Positions 44,147 through 53,275 of a stretch of 64,000 nucleotides of DNA are shown in pieces. The stretch is from positions 434,001-498,000 of the forward strand of contig UBQW01000010.1 of NCBI GenBank assembly GCA_900467745.1, written 5' to 3'. Both the position numbers and the translations under genes were made by a program. Position 1 is the stretch's first letter; each line of letters starts with the position of its first letter. This DNA comes from Hyphomicrobiales bacterium (GTDB taxonomy: Bacteria > Pseudomonadota > Alphaproteobacteria > Rhizobiales > Rhizobiaceae). The notes under the pieces were generated by a model. The model was not told the origin of the DNA. It did no database searches and saw nothing but the letters and a program-made list of their open reading frames with translations.

Positions 44147-44608
44147 TCAGTCATCGGTAGAGTTTTCTACACTTGCCCGCACAATGGCATCCAAGACGCG
44201 GTGGGCTGCCTCGATGTCGGCATCATCGACGTTGCGAAGCACTCTGTTGCGCAATGACGCGATGACGCGTTCGACGCGTTCTGCCAGTTGCTGTCCGTCG
44301 GGGGTCAACCAAATTGTTTTGGCACGCCTGTCGTCCGGGTCGTCTTTGCGTTCGATATGACCACCGGCGGTGAGTTCATCCAGCAGGCGGACCAGCGATT
44401 GGCTGGCGAGGCCGAGGCTTTCGGCAAGCTGAACCTGGCGGACACCGCCGCCCGACCGGCTGACCAGAAGGAGCAGATTGGCGCGCGACGCCGAAATTCC
44501 GTCCTCTGCCAGCGCCTTCTCCGCCATGCGCTTCCAGATGCTTCCCGCCTGTAGCATGCTGGAGGTGACCGCTGCTCTGCGGCTCAAGGGTTTCGTCTGC
44601 CTTGTCAT
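44147..44608 (-). CDS. MarR-family regulator
   Basis: Winged-helix regulator of 153 residues. The DNA-binding core VRQVQLAESLGLASQSLVRLLDELTAGGHIERKDDPDDRRAK-like spans about residues 54-98, including the wing motif DPDDRRAK that is highly conserved in MarR proteins. It is divergent from the FUSC efflux gene across a 149-bp AT-rich region. MarR proteins normally repress such neighbours until an aromatic acid binds, so this one probably controls the FUSC gene. Confidence 0.92.
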   Translation of the reverse strand: MTRQTKPLSRRAAVTSSMLQAGSIWKRMAEKALAEDGISASRANLLLLVSRSGGGVRQVQLAESLGLASQSLVRLLDELTAGGHIERKDDPDDRRAKTIWLTPDGQQLAERVERVIASLRNRVLRNVDDADIEAAHRVLDAIVRASVENSTDD

Positions 44609-44757
44609 CCTCTGCGTCCGTCCCTTGCTGTTTCTCGTTGAAAGAGCGCTAAAGGCGCTCGCTCGCGCAGTAAAGCATATTGTTTTATTTTAAGTCGTAT
44701 GCGAATAGTACGTAAACGATCGAAATTACGAGCTGTAGCGCTCACCTCCGGTTTCCC

Positions 44758-46836
44758 ATGGCAAGCAAGAAGCTCACCTGGCTCCCCGATACGTGGGACA
44801 TGGTTTTCTCGATTAAGACATTCATTGCAGCCATGCTGGCGCTGTTCATTGCCTTGTGCTTTGACCTCCCCAATCCCTATTGGGCTGTGACTACCGTCTA
44901 CATCGTTGCCCATCCGCTATCAGGCGCAAGCACCTCGAAGGCGGTCTATCGCCTGGTCGGCACAGCGGCGGGTGGGGCGATGAGCATCATTCTCGTGCCA
45001 AATCTCGTGAATGCGCCGGAATTGCTGACATTGGCGATCGCGCTTTGGGTCGCGGTTTGCCTCGCGATCAGCCTGCTCGACCGCACACCGCGCAGCTATG
45101 GTTTCATGCTGGCAGGTTACACGGCCGCGCTCACCAGCTTTCCGCTGGTCGACAACCCGTCGGCAGTGTTTACCTATACCACCTCGCGCGTCATAGAAAT
45201 CTCTGTCGCAATCATCTGCGCGGCAGTCATCAACCGAGTTGTTTTTCCACGTCATGCCGGTCCGGTACTGACGGCGCGCATCGATGCTTGGTTGAGCGAT
45301 GCATCTGTTCTGATTGCGGCTGCACTCGACAGACGCCCGGAGGATCCCACACTGATGCGCACATCCGGCCGTCTTGCGGCCGAGGCCGCCGATATCAGAA
45401 CGTTCACGACCCACGTGTCCTACGACACGTCAAGCCACAGTCAACTCGTCGGCGCTTCACGCGAGTTGCAGCGTCACATGATCACGCTCCTGCCCGTGGT
45501 GTCCGGCCTCGTGGATGTGGATGGCGCGCTAACAAGGACGGGGTACGAACACACACACGCCGTCAAGAAGCTCATTGCTGGTGCCGAGGCGTGGATGCGG
45601 ACAAAAGAGCCGATGTCGGAGGAGTGCTACAGCGAGATGCTGGCGCCGCTTCAGGCGCTTGAGGCTGAAGCGATGTGCTCAAGCGGGTGGCAGGATCTGC
45701 TGGTGCTGGATTTCTCAGCCCGGCTGCGCGACCTGCTGGAGATCTGGAACGAATGCGTGGGCTTGCGGCTGCATATTGCCTCGGGATCACGGCCTGCCTG
45801 GAAGGGGCAGTCGTTCGGCTTCAAGCAGAAAAGCGCGCGCCCGATTCACAGAGACTATGGCATAGCGCTTTTCTCCGGTTTCTCGGCCGCGCTGGCCATC
45901 GTGCTGGGCACGGTCTTCTGGATCATGACAGGCTGGAGCAGCGGCGCCGGTGCACCTGTGATCGCAGGCATTCTCATCTGCTTCTTTGCCGCGATGGACA
46001 ATCCGACGCCGATTATTCGCAAGTTCATGATCTTCAGCATGGTCGCGATTGTTCTCAGCTTCGTGTTTGTATTCGCGGTAATGCCCGTTCTCAGCGGATT
46101 CTCCTCGCTCGTGCTGGCGCTGAGCTTTCTCTTTCTGCCGCTTGGCGTGCTGATCGCGCGCCCATCGACCTTCCTGCTCGGAATGGCTTTGTCCGCCAAC
46201 ATACCGACGATGCTGACACTGCAATCGAGGCCTAGTTTCGATCTCGCCTCCTTCCTGAATGCCAATCTCTCGACGGTCCTCGGAACGCTGATGGCGATCG
46301 GTATTGCGGCCGTGGTTAGGTCAGTTGGCGCGGAGTGGAGCGCGCGTAGGCTCTTCAAGGCCGCATGGGCTGATATAGCCGCTGTGGCGCGCAAGTCGCA
46401 GAAGCGCGACCCCCAGGCCATGCTATATACGATGCTGGATCGTCTTTCGCTGATGGTACCGCGTCTTGCCTCGTTGGCGCAGGATTCCGCTGTCACCCAG
46501 GCGGACATGCTGAAGGATATGCGGGTTGGAACAAGCGTCGTCGATCTGCAGGCATGCAAGGGGCCGCTTCTCGCAGACCAGCGTGCAGCCGTAGACGAGG
46601 TTCTCGATGCTGTTGCGTATTTCTACGCGGAAAGACGGCGCACGCTCGAGACGCAGCCGGACCAGTCGCTGCTGCAGTTGGTCGATGCCGCGATCGATAC
46701 GGTTCGTGGCCCTGTCAGGTCGTCGGCGGTGCGCAAGATCCTGATGGCGCTAGTCGGTCTTCGGCACAATCTGTTTCCCAATGCTCGCCAGTTGCAGGAC
46801 AGCGAGCCGCTAGCGTTGCGGGAGGCGGCAGAATAG
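44758..46836 (+). CDS. FUSC-family (AaeB-like) aromatic acid efflux protein
   Basis: Inner-membrane efflux protein of 692 residues. Six N-terminal helices (about 15-170, with PYWAVTTVYIVAHPLSGASTSKA and RLVGTAAGG) precede a cytoplasmic domain. A second membrane block (about 370-525) and a cytoplasmic tail follow, the layout of AaeB/FusC proteins for p-hydroxybenzoate or fusaric acid. Unlike E. coli aaeAB there is no membrane-fusion (AaeA) gene in this operon. A divergent MarR regulator is adjacent. The CGTAT-N7-TACG sequence near 44696-44711 could be a MarR operator. Confidence 0.88.
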   Translation: MASKKLTWLPDTWDMVFSIKTFIAAMLALFIALCFDLPNPYWAVTTVYIVAHPLSGASTSKAVYRLVGTAAGGAMSIILVPNLVNAPELLTLAIALWVAVCLAISLLDRTPRSYGFMLAGYTAALTSFPLVDNPSAVFTYTTSRVIEISVAIICAAVINRVVFPRHAGPVLTARIDAWLSDASVLIAAALDRRPEDPTLMRTSGRLAAEAADIRTFTTHVSYDTSSHSQLVGASRELQRHMITLLPVVSGLVDVDGALTRTGYEHTHAVKKLIAGAEAWMRTKEPMSEECYSEMLAPLQALEAEAMCSSGWQDLLVLDFSARLRDLLEIWNECVGLRLHIASGSRPAWKGQSFGFKQKSARPIHRDYGIALFSGFSAALAIVLGTVFWIMTGWSSGAGAPVIAGILICFFAAMDNPTPIIRKFMIFSMVAIVLSFVFVFAVMPVLSGFSSLVLALSFLFLPLGVLIARPSTFLLGMALSANIPTMLTLQSRPSFDLASFLNANLSTVLGTLMAIGIAAVVRSVGAEWSARRLFKAAWADIAAVARKSQKRDPQAMLYTMLDRLSLMVPRLASLAQDSAVTQADMLKDMRVGTSVVDLQACKGPLLADQRAAVDEVLDAVAYFYAERRRTLETQPDQSLLQLVDAAIDTVRGPVRSSAVRKILMALVGLRHNLFPNARQLQDSEPLALREAAE

Positions 46837-46921
46837 CGGCGATTACCGGAAAAATGACCATGTATCTTGCATTGCGCCACGCTGTCGTGAAAGGGATACT
46901 GCGCCCTCTATAAACCGGAAG

Positions 46922-47371
46922 ATGTCTGTGAAACCCGGCCGCGTCACCGCCCTCACTTTGCGTGCAGGATATTTTATCCTTGGCATACTGATGCTGGTCC
47001 TCGCCTTTATCGGGGCGTTGCTGCCGCTAATGCCGACGACCATCTTCCTGATCCTAGCCGTCTGGTGCTTCACCCGCTCGTCGCCCCGTCTCGAAACCTG
47101 GGTCATGAACCATCCGACGTTTGGCCCCACGCTGCGGGCGTGGCGCGACCAGGGCGCGATATCGATGCGTGCCAAGGCCATGGCGCTCACCGGCATGGCT
47201 GGGGGCTATGTGGTGTTCTACCTCGCGGCAAGACCGGGCATATGGCTCGCACTTTTTGTCGGCTTGCTGATCGGGGGATGTGCATTTTATGTCGGGTCGC
47301 GGCCGCTGCCATCCGCATCGGCGCCCTCCGACGCCGATCATGGCGGCCCACCGCAAAAGTCTTCGGATTGA
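46922..47371 (+). CDS. DUF454 (YbaN-like) inner-membrane protein
   Basis: Membrane protein of 149 residues of the YbaN/DUF454 family. Three or four helices are seen. The conserved AFIGALLPLMPTTIFLILAVWCFTRSSPRL and HPTFGPTLRAWRDQGAIS are diagnostic (quoted in parts: GALLPLMPTTIFLILA, then HPTFGPTLRAWRDQG). The C-terminal tail is polar. It lies 85 bp after the FUSC gene and may be co-transcribed. The family's function is not established. Confidence 0.88.
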   Translation: MSVKPGRVTALTLRAGYFILGILMLVLAFIGALLPLMPTTIFLILAVWCFTRSSPRLETWVMNHPTFGPTLRAWRDQGAISMRAKAMALTGMAGGYVVFYLAARPGIWLALFVGLLIGGCAFYVGSRPLPSASAPSDADHGGPPQKSSD

Positions 47372-47387
47372 ACCAGCCCGGCTGCCA

Positions 47388-48278
47388 TCAGTGCGGTCTG
47401 CCGACGCTGGCATACATGCCGGTCGTGCGAAACTCCGTGGGATTGGTGCCGTAGACCCGACGGAACACTTTGGAGAAATAGTTGGCGTCCTCAAAGCCGG
47501 AGCGGATCGCCACTTCCTTGACCGGCATGTGGGCAGTCTTCGTCAACAGCTTGACCGCCCGTTTCAAGCGCTTCTGCAGCACATATTCGGCCGGCGGGAG
47601 GCCTTCGTTGGCGGCGAACATGCGAGAAAAATGCGCGCGGCTGAGGCCTGCCACCCTGGCGAGGTCCTCCACCGGTAGCGGCTTTTCAAGATTGTCGGTA
47701 ATGTAGTCGATGACGTGCTGCATGGTCCGGTACTCTTCGCTGAATACGGGATGCGAGCCGAACACGTCGTCATAAAGGGCCATCGCCGCCTCATAGGCAA
47801 TTGACGACGCCAAGCCAGGCGTTTCGCCGCCAGTGATTAGCCGTAGGCTGCAATCGGCAAGATGTTCGATCGTCCGCGGCTGCAGTTTCAAGATCGGACC
47901 GGTGACCGCGAGGATAGATCGGTGAATGCGCAGTGCTTCCTCGCCGTTCATCGAGATCCAGAAGAACTCCCAGCGATCGCCGTCCTCCAGCCAGTAGCGA
48001 TGATTGTGTGGCACCAGCACCAGCAAAGTCTCGCCCTCCTTCACCCGCAGTTCGCGATTCTCGTAGCGTAGATTGCCAGCACCGCTAATCGTGTGCTGCA
48101 ACACGGTAAAAGGCGTCTGCCCGCGCTTGCGTCCATCCCAGTCATAGGTGGCATTCTCGCGCACTTCGTAACCGGTGCTTGTTGGCATGGTATGCAGGGA
48201 TTGTCGGCCGCGCGGCAGGGAAACCGTTCGCATGGACGGCCCACGATCGATCAAATCCTGCAGCACAAAATTACCCAT
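47388..48278 (-). CDS. AraC-family regulator of the alpha-galactoside operon (AgpT-like)
   Basis: Regulator of 296 residues. The N-terminal cupin-like domain (about 20-170) would bind the sugar. The C-terminal double helix-turn-helix (about 190-290) includes VEDLARVAGLSRAHFSRMF and VKEVAIRSGFEDANYFSKVF. It is divergent from the GH4 gene, as AgpT is beside the Sinorhizobium agp genes, so activation of the operon by alpha-galactosides is likely. It ends 16 bp from the convergent DUF454 gene with no room for a terminator between them. The 201-bp intergenic region carries direct and inverted repeats. Confidence 0.88.
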   Translation of the reverse strand: MGNFVLQDLIDRGPSMRTVSLPRGRQSLHTMPTSTGYEVRENATYDWDGRKRGQTPFTVLQHTISGAGNLRYENRELRVKEGETLLVLVPHNHRYWLEDGDRWEFFWISMNGEEALRIHRSILAVTGPILKLQPRTIEHLADCSLRLITGGETPGLASSIAYEAAMALYDDVFGSHPVFSEEYRTMQHVIDYITDNLEKPLPVEDLARVAGLSRAHFSRMFAANEGLPPAEYVLQKRLKRAVKLLTKTAHMPVKEVAIRSGFEDANYFSKVFRRVYGTNPTEFRTTGMYASVGRPH

Positions 48279-48372
48279 GAAAGCATAATCCTTCTCTGGC
48301 GGCCTTGAAGATTTTACGCATAATCCGCCCCAAGAGAGAGAACACCGCCGGGCTCATGGAGCGGCGGGGAGG

Positions 48373-48453
48373 AGAATAAGCCGGATTTCTGGCCTTTTTC
48401 GTCGTCGGACGCAAGCCCGCGGCTTATTCTTCTTCCTGCTGTCCAAATCCGGC
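48373..48453. promoter_or_regulatory. Overlapping inverted repeats before the GH4 gene
   Basis: AGAATAAGCCG (48373-48383) is inverted at 48420-48430, and GCCGGATTT (48380-48388) is inverted at 48445-48453. The two left arms overlap, so only one of the two hairpins can form at a time. A direct repeat GCATAATCC occurs at 48283-48291 and 48318-48326 nearer the AraC gene and could be activator half-sites. All lie between AraC and GH4 starts. Confidence 0.55.
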
Positions 48454-48479
48454 ATCTTAATCGCATCGAGGCTAGGATC

Positions 48480-49946
48480 ATGAGTTTCAAAATCGCTATC
48501 ATCGGCGCAGGCAGCGTCGGCTTCACGAAAAAGCTGTTCACCGACATTCTGTGCGTTCCAGAATTTCGGGATATCGAGTTCGCGCTCACGGACATGAGCG
48601 AGCACAATCTGCAGATGATCAAGCAGATCCTCGATACGATTGTTGCATCGAACAAACTGCCGACCAAGGTGACGGCGACGACCAACCGCCGTGAAGCGCT
48701 GACCGGCGCTCGCTACATCATCAGCTGTGTGCGCGTCGGTGGTCTGGAAGCTTATGCCGACGATATCAGAATTCCGCTGAAATACGGCATCGACCAGTGC
48801 GTCGGTGACACGATCTGCGCCGGCGGCATTCTCTACGGTCAGCGCAACATTCCAGTCATCCTCGACTTCTGCAAGGATATTCGCGAAGTCGCCGAGCCCG
48901 GCGCCAAGTTCCTTAATTACGCGAACCCGATGGCGATGAACACCTGGGCCGCGATCGAATACGGCAAGGTCGATACCGTTGGTCTCTGCCACGGCGTCCA
49001 GCACGGCGCCGAACAGATCGCAGAAGTGCTTGGCGCGAAGTCGGTCTCCGAGCTCGACTATATCTGCTCGGGCATCAACCACCAGACCTGGTTCGTCGAT
49101 CTGAAGCTCAACGGCCGCAAGATCGGCAAGGAAGAGCTGGTTGCCGCCTTCGAGGCGCATCCTGTGTTCTCGCAGCAGGAAAAGCTGCGCATCGACGTCC
49201 TAAAGCGCTTCGGCGTTTATTCGACGGAGAGCAACGGTCACCTGTCGGAATACCTGCCCTGGTACCGCAAGCGGCCTGACGAAATCACCAAATGGATCGA
49301 CATGTCCGACTGGATCCATGGCGAAACCGGCGGCTATCTTCGCCACTCCACCGAAACCCGCAACTGGTTCGAGACGGAGTTCCCGCAGTTCCTCGCTTCG
49401 GCCGAAAAGCCGATCGATCCGGCCAAGCGCTCCAACGAGCACGCCAGCCACATTCTCGAGGCGCTGGAGACCGGCCGTGTCTATCGCGGTCACTTCAACC
49501 TCAAGAACAACGGCGTGATCACCAACCTGCCTTCTGATGCGATCATCGAATCGCCCGGCTTCGTCGATCGCTTCGGCATCAACATGGTCTCCGGCATCAC
49601 CATTCCGGAAGCCTGTGCTGCGACTTGCGTGGCGTCGATCAACGTCCAGCGCATGTCGGTTCATGCCGCCATCAGCGGCGACATCGATCTCCTGAAGCTC
49701 GCCGTCCTGCACGACCCGCTGGTCGGCGCGGTGGCGACGCCGGAAGAGGTATGGCAGATGGTCGATGAAATGGTTGTCGCCCAGGCGCGCTGGTTGCCGC
49801 AATATGCGGATGCAGTCCCGGCCGCCAAGGAACGTCTGGCGAAATCGACGGTAAAGACCCGTGAATGGGCAGGTGCCGCACGCCGCAACGTCCGCTCGAT
49901 CGACGAGCTCCGCGCCGAGAAGGCGGCGCTCAAGCAGGCCGTGTAA
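48480..49946 (+). CDS. GH4-family glycosidase, divergent alpha-galactosidase/alpha-glycosidase
   Basis: Cytoplasmic NAD+- and Mn2+-dependent glycosidase of 488 residues. The nucleotide-binding motif is GAGSVGF (9-15). Metal ligands C170 (GLCHGVQHG) and H201 (GINHQTWF) are present, and NYANPMAMNTW is typical of the family. GH4 enzymes work by oxidation and elimination at C3. It has CHGVQ where true MelA has CHSVQ, and a longer C-terminus, so its substrate may differ from that of the MelA gene at the other end of the operon. It leads the operon after the AraC-divergent promoter. The intergenic hairpin downstream is unusually long. Confidence 0.88.
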   Translation: MSFKIAIIGAGSVGFTKKLFTDILCVPEFRDIEFALTDMSEHNLQMIKQILDTIVASNKLPTKVTATTNRREALTGARYIISCVRVGGLEAYADDIRIPLKYGIDQCVGDTICAGGILYGQRNIPVILDFCKDIREVAEPGAKFLNYANPMAMNTWAAIEYGKVDTVGLCHGVQHGAEQIAEVLGAKSVSELDYICSGINHQTWFVDLKLNGRKIGKEELVAAFEAHPVFSQQEKLRIDVLKRFGVYSTESNGHLSEYLPWYRKRPDEITKWIDMSDWIHGETGGYLRHSTETRNWFETEFPQFLASAEKPIDPAKRSNEHASHILEALETGRVYRGHFNLKNNGVITNLPSDAIIESPGFVDRFGINMVSGITIPEACAATCVASINVQRMSVHAAISGDIDLLKLAVLHDPLVGAVATPEEVWQMVDEMVVAQARWLPQYADAVPAAKERLAKSTVKTREWAGAARRNVRSIDELRAEKAALKQAV

Positions 49947-49962
49947 GTTTCCCGGAGGACGG

Positions 49963-50000
49963 GTGGCGATGGCGTCCCAAGGAGGGGACGCCATCGCCAC
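49963..50000 (+). promoter_or_regulatory. Long intercistronic hairpin before agpA
   Basis: A perfect 16-bp stem: GTGGCGATGGCGTCCC (49963-49978) with GGGACGCCATCGCCAC (49985-50000), loop AAGGAG. Outer bases ACGGG and CCCGT can extend it past a short bulge. It lies between the GH4 stop and the binding-protein start. It could be a partial terminator or an mRNA stabiliser that raises binding-protein levels. The loop itself resembles a Shine-Dalgarno sequence. Confidence 0.7.
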
Positions 50001-50070
50001 AAGCCCGTTTCCGGATCGTTGAGGAGAACCGGGGCAGCCGACAAGCGTCCCGATACAAAAGGGAGAGACG

Positions 50071-52158
50071 ATGAGACATTACCGCAACCTTGGCATTCTG
50101 GCCGGACTGGCGCTGAGCGTCTCGGTCCAGGCTTTGAGCGCCTACGCCTCCGAGCCGACGACACCGCCCGTTCCGCCGCAGTTTCCGGCGGAAGGCAAGA
50201 TCAATTATGTATCGAGAGATTCCATCGAGGAGTTCAAGGCGCTTCCCTCGTATAACGAGCCGGATTGGGTGAAGAAGAACTTTGTCGATACCGGCAAGCT
50301 TCCCCCGGTCAAGGACCGTCTCCCCAAGGAGCCGCTGGTCTTCAAGACCGAGAACATGGTCGATGGCATCGGCGTCTATGGCGACACGCTGCGCCACGTC
50401 ATCGGCGGCCGGCCGGAAGGCTGGAATTACGGCGCCGGCCAGACTCAAGGCTGGGGCGGCATCGATATCGGCCTTTCCGAGTGCCTGACGCGTACCGCAC
50501 CGCTCTTCCAGGTCGAAGCCAAGGACACCGAACCGCTTCCGAACCTTGCCAAGGGCTGGGAATGGTCGCAGGACGGCCACAAGCTGACCATGCACCTGAT
50601 CGAAGGTGCCAAGTGGTCTGACGGCGTTGCCTTCAACGCCGATGACATCATGTTCTACTGGGAAGACGAAGTCGTCGATCCAAACGTCTCGCCGCTTGGC
50701 GGCGGCGCTTCGCCCGAGGCTTTCGGCGAGGGAACCACGCTGAAGAAGATCGACGACTACACCGTCGAGTGGACCTTCAAGGAAGCTTTCCCGAAGCAGT
50801 ATCTCTACACGATGGCGTACCCGAATTTCTGCCCGGGCCCGTCGCATATCCTCAAGCCACAGCATCCGAAATACTCGAAGAACACCTACGACCAGTTCAA
50901 GAACGCCTTCCCGCCTGAGTACATGAACATGCCCGTCATGGGCGGTTGGGTGCCGGTTGAGTACCGTCCCGACGATATCATCGTGATGCGCCGCAACCCT
51001 TACTACTGGAAGGTCGACGAGAAGGGCAACCAGCTGCCTTACCTCAACGAGCTGCACTACAAGCTTTCGACCTGGGCGGACCGCGACGTGCAGGCCGTTG
51101 CCGGCTCCGGCGACATTTCGAACCTCGAGCAGCCGGAAAACTTCGTGGCATCGCTGAAGCGCGCCGCCGAAAAGACGGCACCCGCTCGTCTCGCCTTCGG
51201 CCCGCGCCTGATCGGATACAATCTGCGTATGAACTTCTCGGCCAATGGCTGGGGCGAACCGGATGGGCGCAGCCAGGCGATCCGCGAGCTGAACCGCAAC
51301 GAGGACTTCCGCAAGGCGGTCACCATGGCTCTCGATCGCAAGGCGATCGGCGACTCGCTCGTCAAGGGTCCGTTCACGGCGATCTATCCAGGCGGCCTGT
51401 CCTCGGGCACGAGTTTCTACGACCGCAACTCCGTCGTCTACTATCCCTTCGACCTCAAGGGTGCCAAGGCGCTGCTTGAAAAGGTTGGGTTGAAGGATAC
51501 CGACGGCGACGGCTTCGTGAACTTCCCCGCCGGCACCGAAGGCGGCAAGAACCTCGAAATCGTGCTGCTCGTCAACAATACCTACAGCACCGACAAGAGC
51601 CTCGCGGAAGGTGTCGTCGGGCAGATGGAAAAGCTCGGGATCAAGGTCATTCTCAATGCCCTCGATGGTCCAAAGCGCGACGACGCTCATTACGGCGGTC
51701 GTTTCGACTGGCTGATCCAGCGCAACCCGACGGAACTTGCATCCGTGGTGCAGAACACCGAGCAGCTCGCTCCGGTTGGACCGCGCACCAGCTGGCAACA
51801 CCGCGCTGGCAAGGACGACAAGGTCGATCTGATGCCTTACGAGCAGCAGCTGGTCGACATCGTCAACAAGTTCCGCACCAGCCAGGACAATGACGAACGC
51901 GTCGCCCTGATGAAGCAGTACCAGAAGATCGCGACCGAGAATGTCGATACGGTTGGCCTCACGGAGTACCCGGGTGCGCTGATCATCAACAAGCGCTTCT
52001 CGAACGTACCGGCCGGAACGCCGATCTTCATGTTCAACTGGGCTGAAGATTCCGTCATCCGCGAACGCCTGTGGGTGGCTGCCGACAAGCAGGGCAAGTA
52101 CGAGCTGTTCCCTGAGCAGCTGCCCGGCAAGCCCGGCGAAAAGGGCCCGATCAACTAA
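50071..52158 (+). CDS. agpA: Alpha-galactoside ABC importer binding protein (AgpA-like, family 5)
   Basis: Large periplasmic binding protein of the oligopeptide-binding (family 5) fold, 695 residues, with a signal peptide cut after about residue 26 (LSAYA-SEPTTPP). Sinorhizobium AgpA, needed for melibiose and raffinose use, is of this unexpected family, and the neighbouring AraC and MelA genes match the agp locus. Visible family-5 stretches include LAKGWEWSQDGHKLTMHL and KWSDGVAFNADDIMFYWE. Aromatic residues are frequent (NYGAGQTQGWGG), fitting sugar stacking. The start follows GGGAGAGACG. The name is assigned by context and type, not by alignment. Confidence 0.85.
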   Translation: MRHYRNLGILAGLALSVSVQALSAYASEPTTPPVPPQFPAEGKINYVSRDSIEEFKALPSYNEPDWVKKNFVDTGKLPPVKDRLPKEPLVFKTENMVDGIGVYGDTLRHVIGGRPEGWNYGAGQTQGWGGIDIGLSECLTRTAPLFQVEAKDTEPLPNLAKGWEWSQDGHKLTMHLIEGAKWSDGVAFNADDIMFYWEDEVVDPNVSPLGGGASPEAFGEGTTLKKIDDYTVEWTFKEAFPKQYLYTMAYPNFCPGPSHILKPQHPKYSKNTYDQFKNAFPPEYMNMPVMGGWVPVEYRPDDIIVMRRNPYYWKVDEKGNQLPYLNELHYKLSTWADRDVQAVAGSGDISNLEQPENFVASLKRAAEKTAPARLAFGPRLIGYNLRMNFSANGWGEPDGRSQAIRELNRNEDFRKAVTMALDRKAIGDSLVKGPFTAIYPGGLSSGTSFYDRNSVVYYPFDLKGAKALLEKVGLKDTDGDGFVNFPAGTEGGKNLEIVLLVNNTYSTDKSLAEGVVGQMEKLGIKVILNALDGPKRDDAHYGGRFDWLIQRNPTELASVVQNTEQLAPVGPRTSWQHRAGKDDKVDLMPYEQQLVDIVNKFRTSQDNDERVALMKQYQKIATENVDTVGLTEYPGALIINKRFSNVPAGTPIFMFNWAEDSVIRERLWVAADKQGKYELFPEQLPGKPGEKGPIN

Positions 52159-52180
52159 GTTCTCCTCCCGAAGAAACGGA

Positions 52181-52205
52181 CCGGCCGCGCGTGATGCGCG
52201 GCCGG
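52181..52205 (+). promoter_or_regulatory. Intercistronic hairpin after agpA
   Basis: CCGGCCGCGC (52181-52190) pairs perfectly with GCGCGGCCGG (52196-52205) around GTGAT. There is no T-run. Position between the binding-protein and permease genes suggests a barrier to 3' decay that keeps binding-protein mRNA more abundant. Confidence 0.7.
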
Positions 52206-52266
52206 GCAAGATCAACAAGCCGGCCGCACCGAAAGGCGCGACTGGCAGCAAGGAGAAACGAGCCCG

Positions 52267-53274
52267 ATGTTACGCTTCCTGCTCGTGCGCATAGCGTCCG
52301 CCATCCCCGTACTGATCATCCTGAGCATCGTGACCTTCGCGATCATCCAGGCTCCGCCGGGCGACTATGCCGATTACATCCGATCGCAGCTGATCAACCA
52401 GAGCGGCGCGTCCTTCGAAGCCGCCGAGGCGCAGGCCCAGGCCTACCGCGTTGCGCATGGCCTCGACCAGCCGATGGTCATTCAGTACTTCGCCTGGATC
52501 AAGGGCATCATCACCCAGGGTGATTTCGGCTACAGCATGTTCTACAACAAGCCGGTCGCCGACGTCGTTGGCGAACGCCTGCCGCGCACGCTGCTTCTGG
52601 CGCTGGTCTGTCACATATTCGCGTCGATCCTCGGTATCGGCTTCGGCATCTGGGCGGCCACCCGCCAGTATAGCTGGATCGACAGCCTGCTATCGGGTAT
52701 CTCCTTCCTCGGCATGACGGTGCCGCGCTTCCTGATGGCGCTGATCATCGTCTACCTGATGGTTTTCCACTTCAACGTCTCGGAAATCGGCAGCTTCTTC
52801 TCGCCGCAATATGGCGGGGCGCCGTGGTCCTGGGCGAAGTTCGCCGACCTCGTCCACCACGTCTGGCCTGTCGTCGCCATCGCCACGTTCGGAGGGCTCG
52901 CCTACAACATGCGCGTCATGCGCGGGAACCTGCTTGATACGCTGAACGCGCAATACGTCGAGACGGCCCGCGCCAAGGGTCTGTCTGGCAGCGCCGTGGT
53001 GATGCGCCATGCAGTACCCAACGCGCTGCACCCGCTCGTCATGTACCAGGGCGTCGTGCTTCCCTATATGCTGACCGGCGAAATCGAGACGGCGATTATC
53101 TTCTCGCTGCCGACGGTCGGTCCCGCGATCGTCGGATCGATGGCGGTCGGAGACGTCTATGTCACCGCCACCTTCATGATGGTTCTTTCCGCGACGCTGA
53201 TTGTCGGCAACATCATCGCCGATATGCTGCTTGCCATGCTGGACCCGCGCGTCCGCCAGTACGGAGGAGCCTGA
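52267..53274 (+). CDS. agpB: Alpha-galactoside importer permease 1 (DppB/OppB type)
   Basis: Inner-membrane permease of 335 residues with six helices. It begins LRFLLVRIASAIPVLIILSIVTF as in DppB-type proteins. The coupling loop YVETARAKGLSGSAVVMRHAVPN is at about residues 234-256. The start at 52267 follows AAGGAGAAACGAGCCCG. It pairs with the next permease gene, one base downstream. The symbol follows the agp naming and is tentative. Confidence 0.87.
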   Translation: MLRFLLVRIASAIPVLIILSIVTFAIIQAPPGDYADYIRSQLINQSGASFEAAEAQAQAYRVAHGLDQPMVIQYFAWIKGIITQGDFGYSMFYNKPVADVVGERLPRTLLLALVCHIFASILGIGFGIWAATRQYSWIDSLLSGISFLGMTVPRFLMALIIVYLMVFHFNVSEIGSFFSPQYGGAPWSWAKFADLVHHVWPVVAIATFGGLAYNMRVMRGNLLDTLNAQYVETARAKGLSGSAVVMRHAVPNALHPLVMYQGVVLPYMLTGEIETAIIFSLPTVGPAIVGSMAVGDVYVTATFMMVLSATLIVGNIIADMLLAMLDPRVRQYGGA

Positions 53275-53275
53275 T

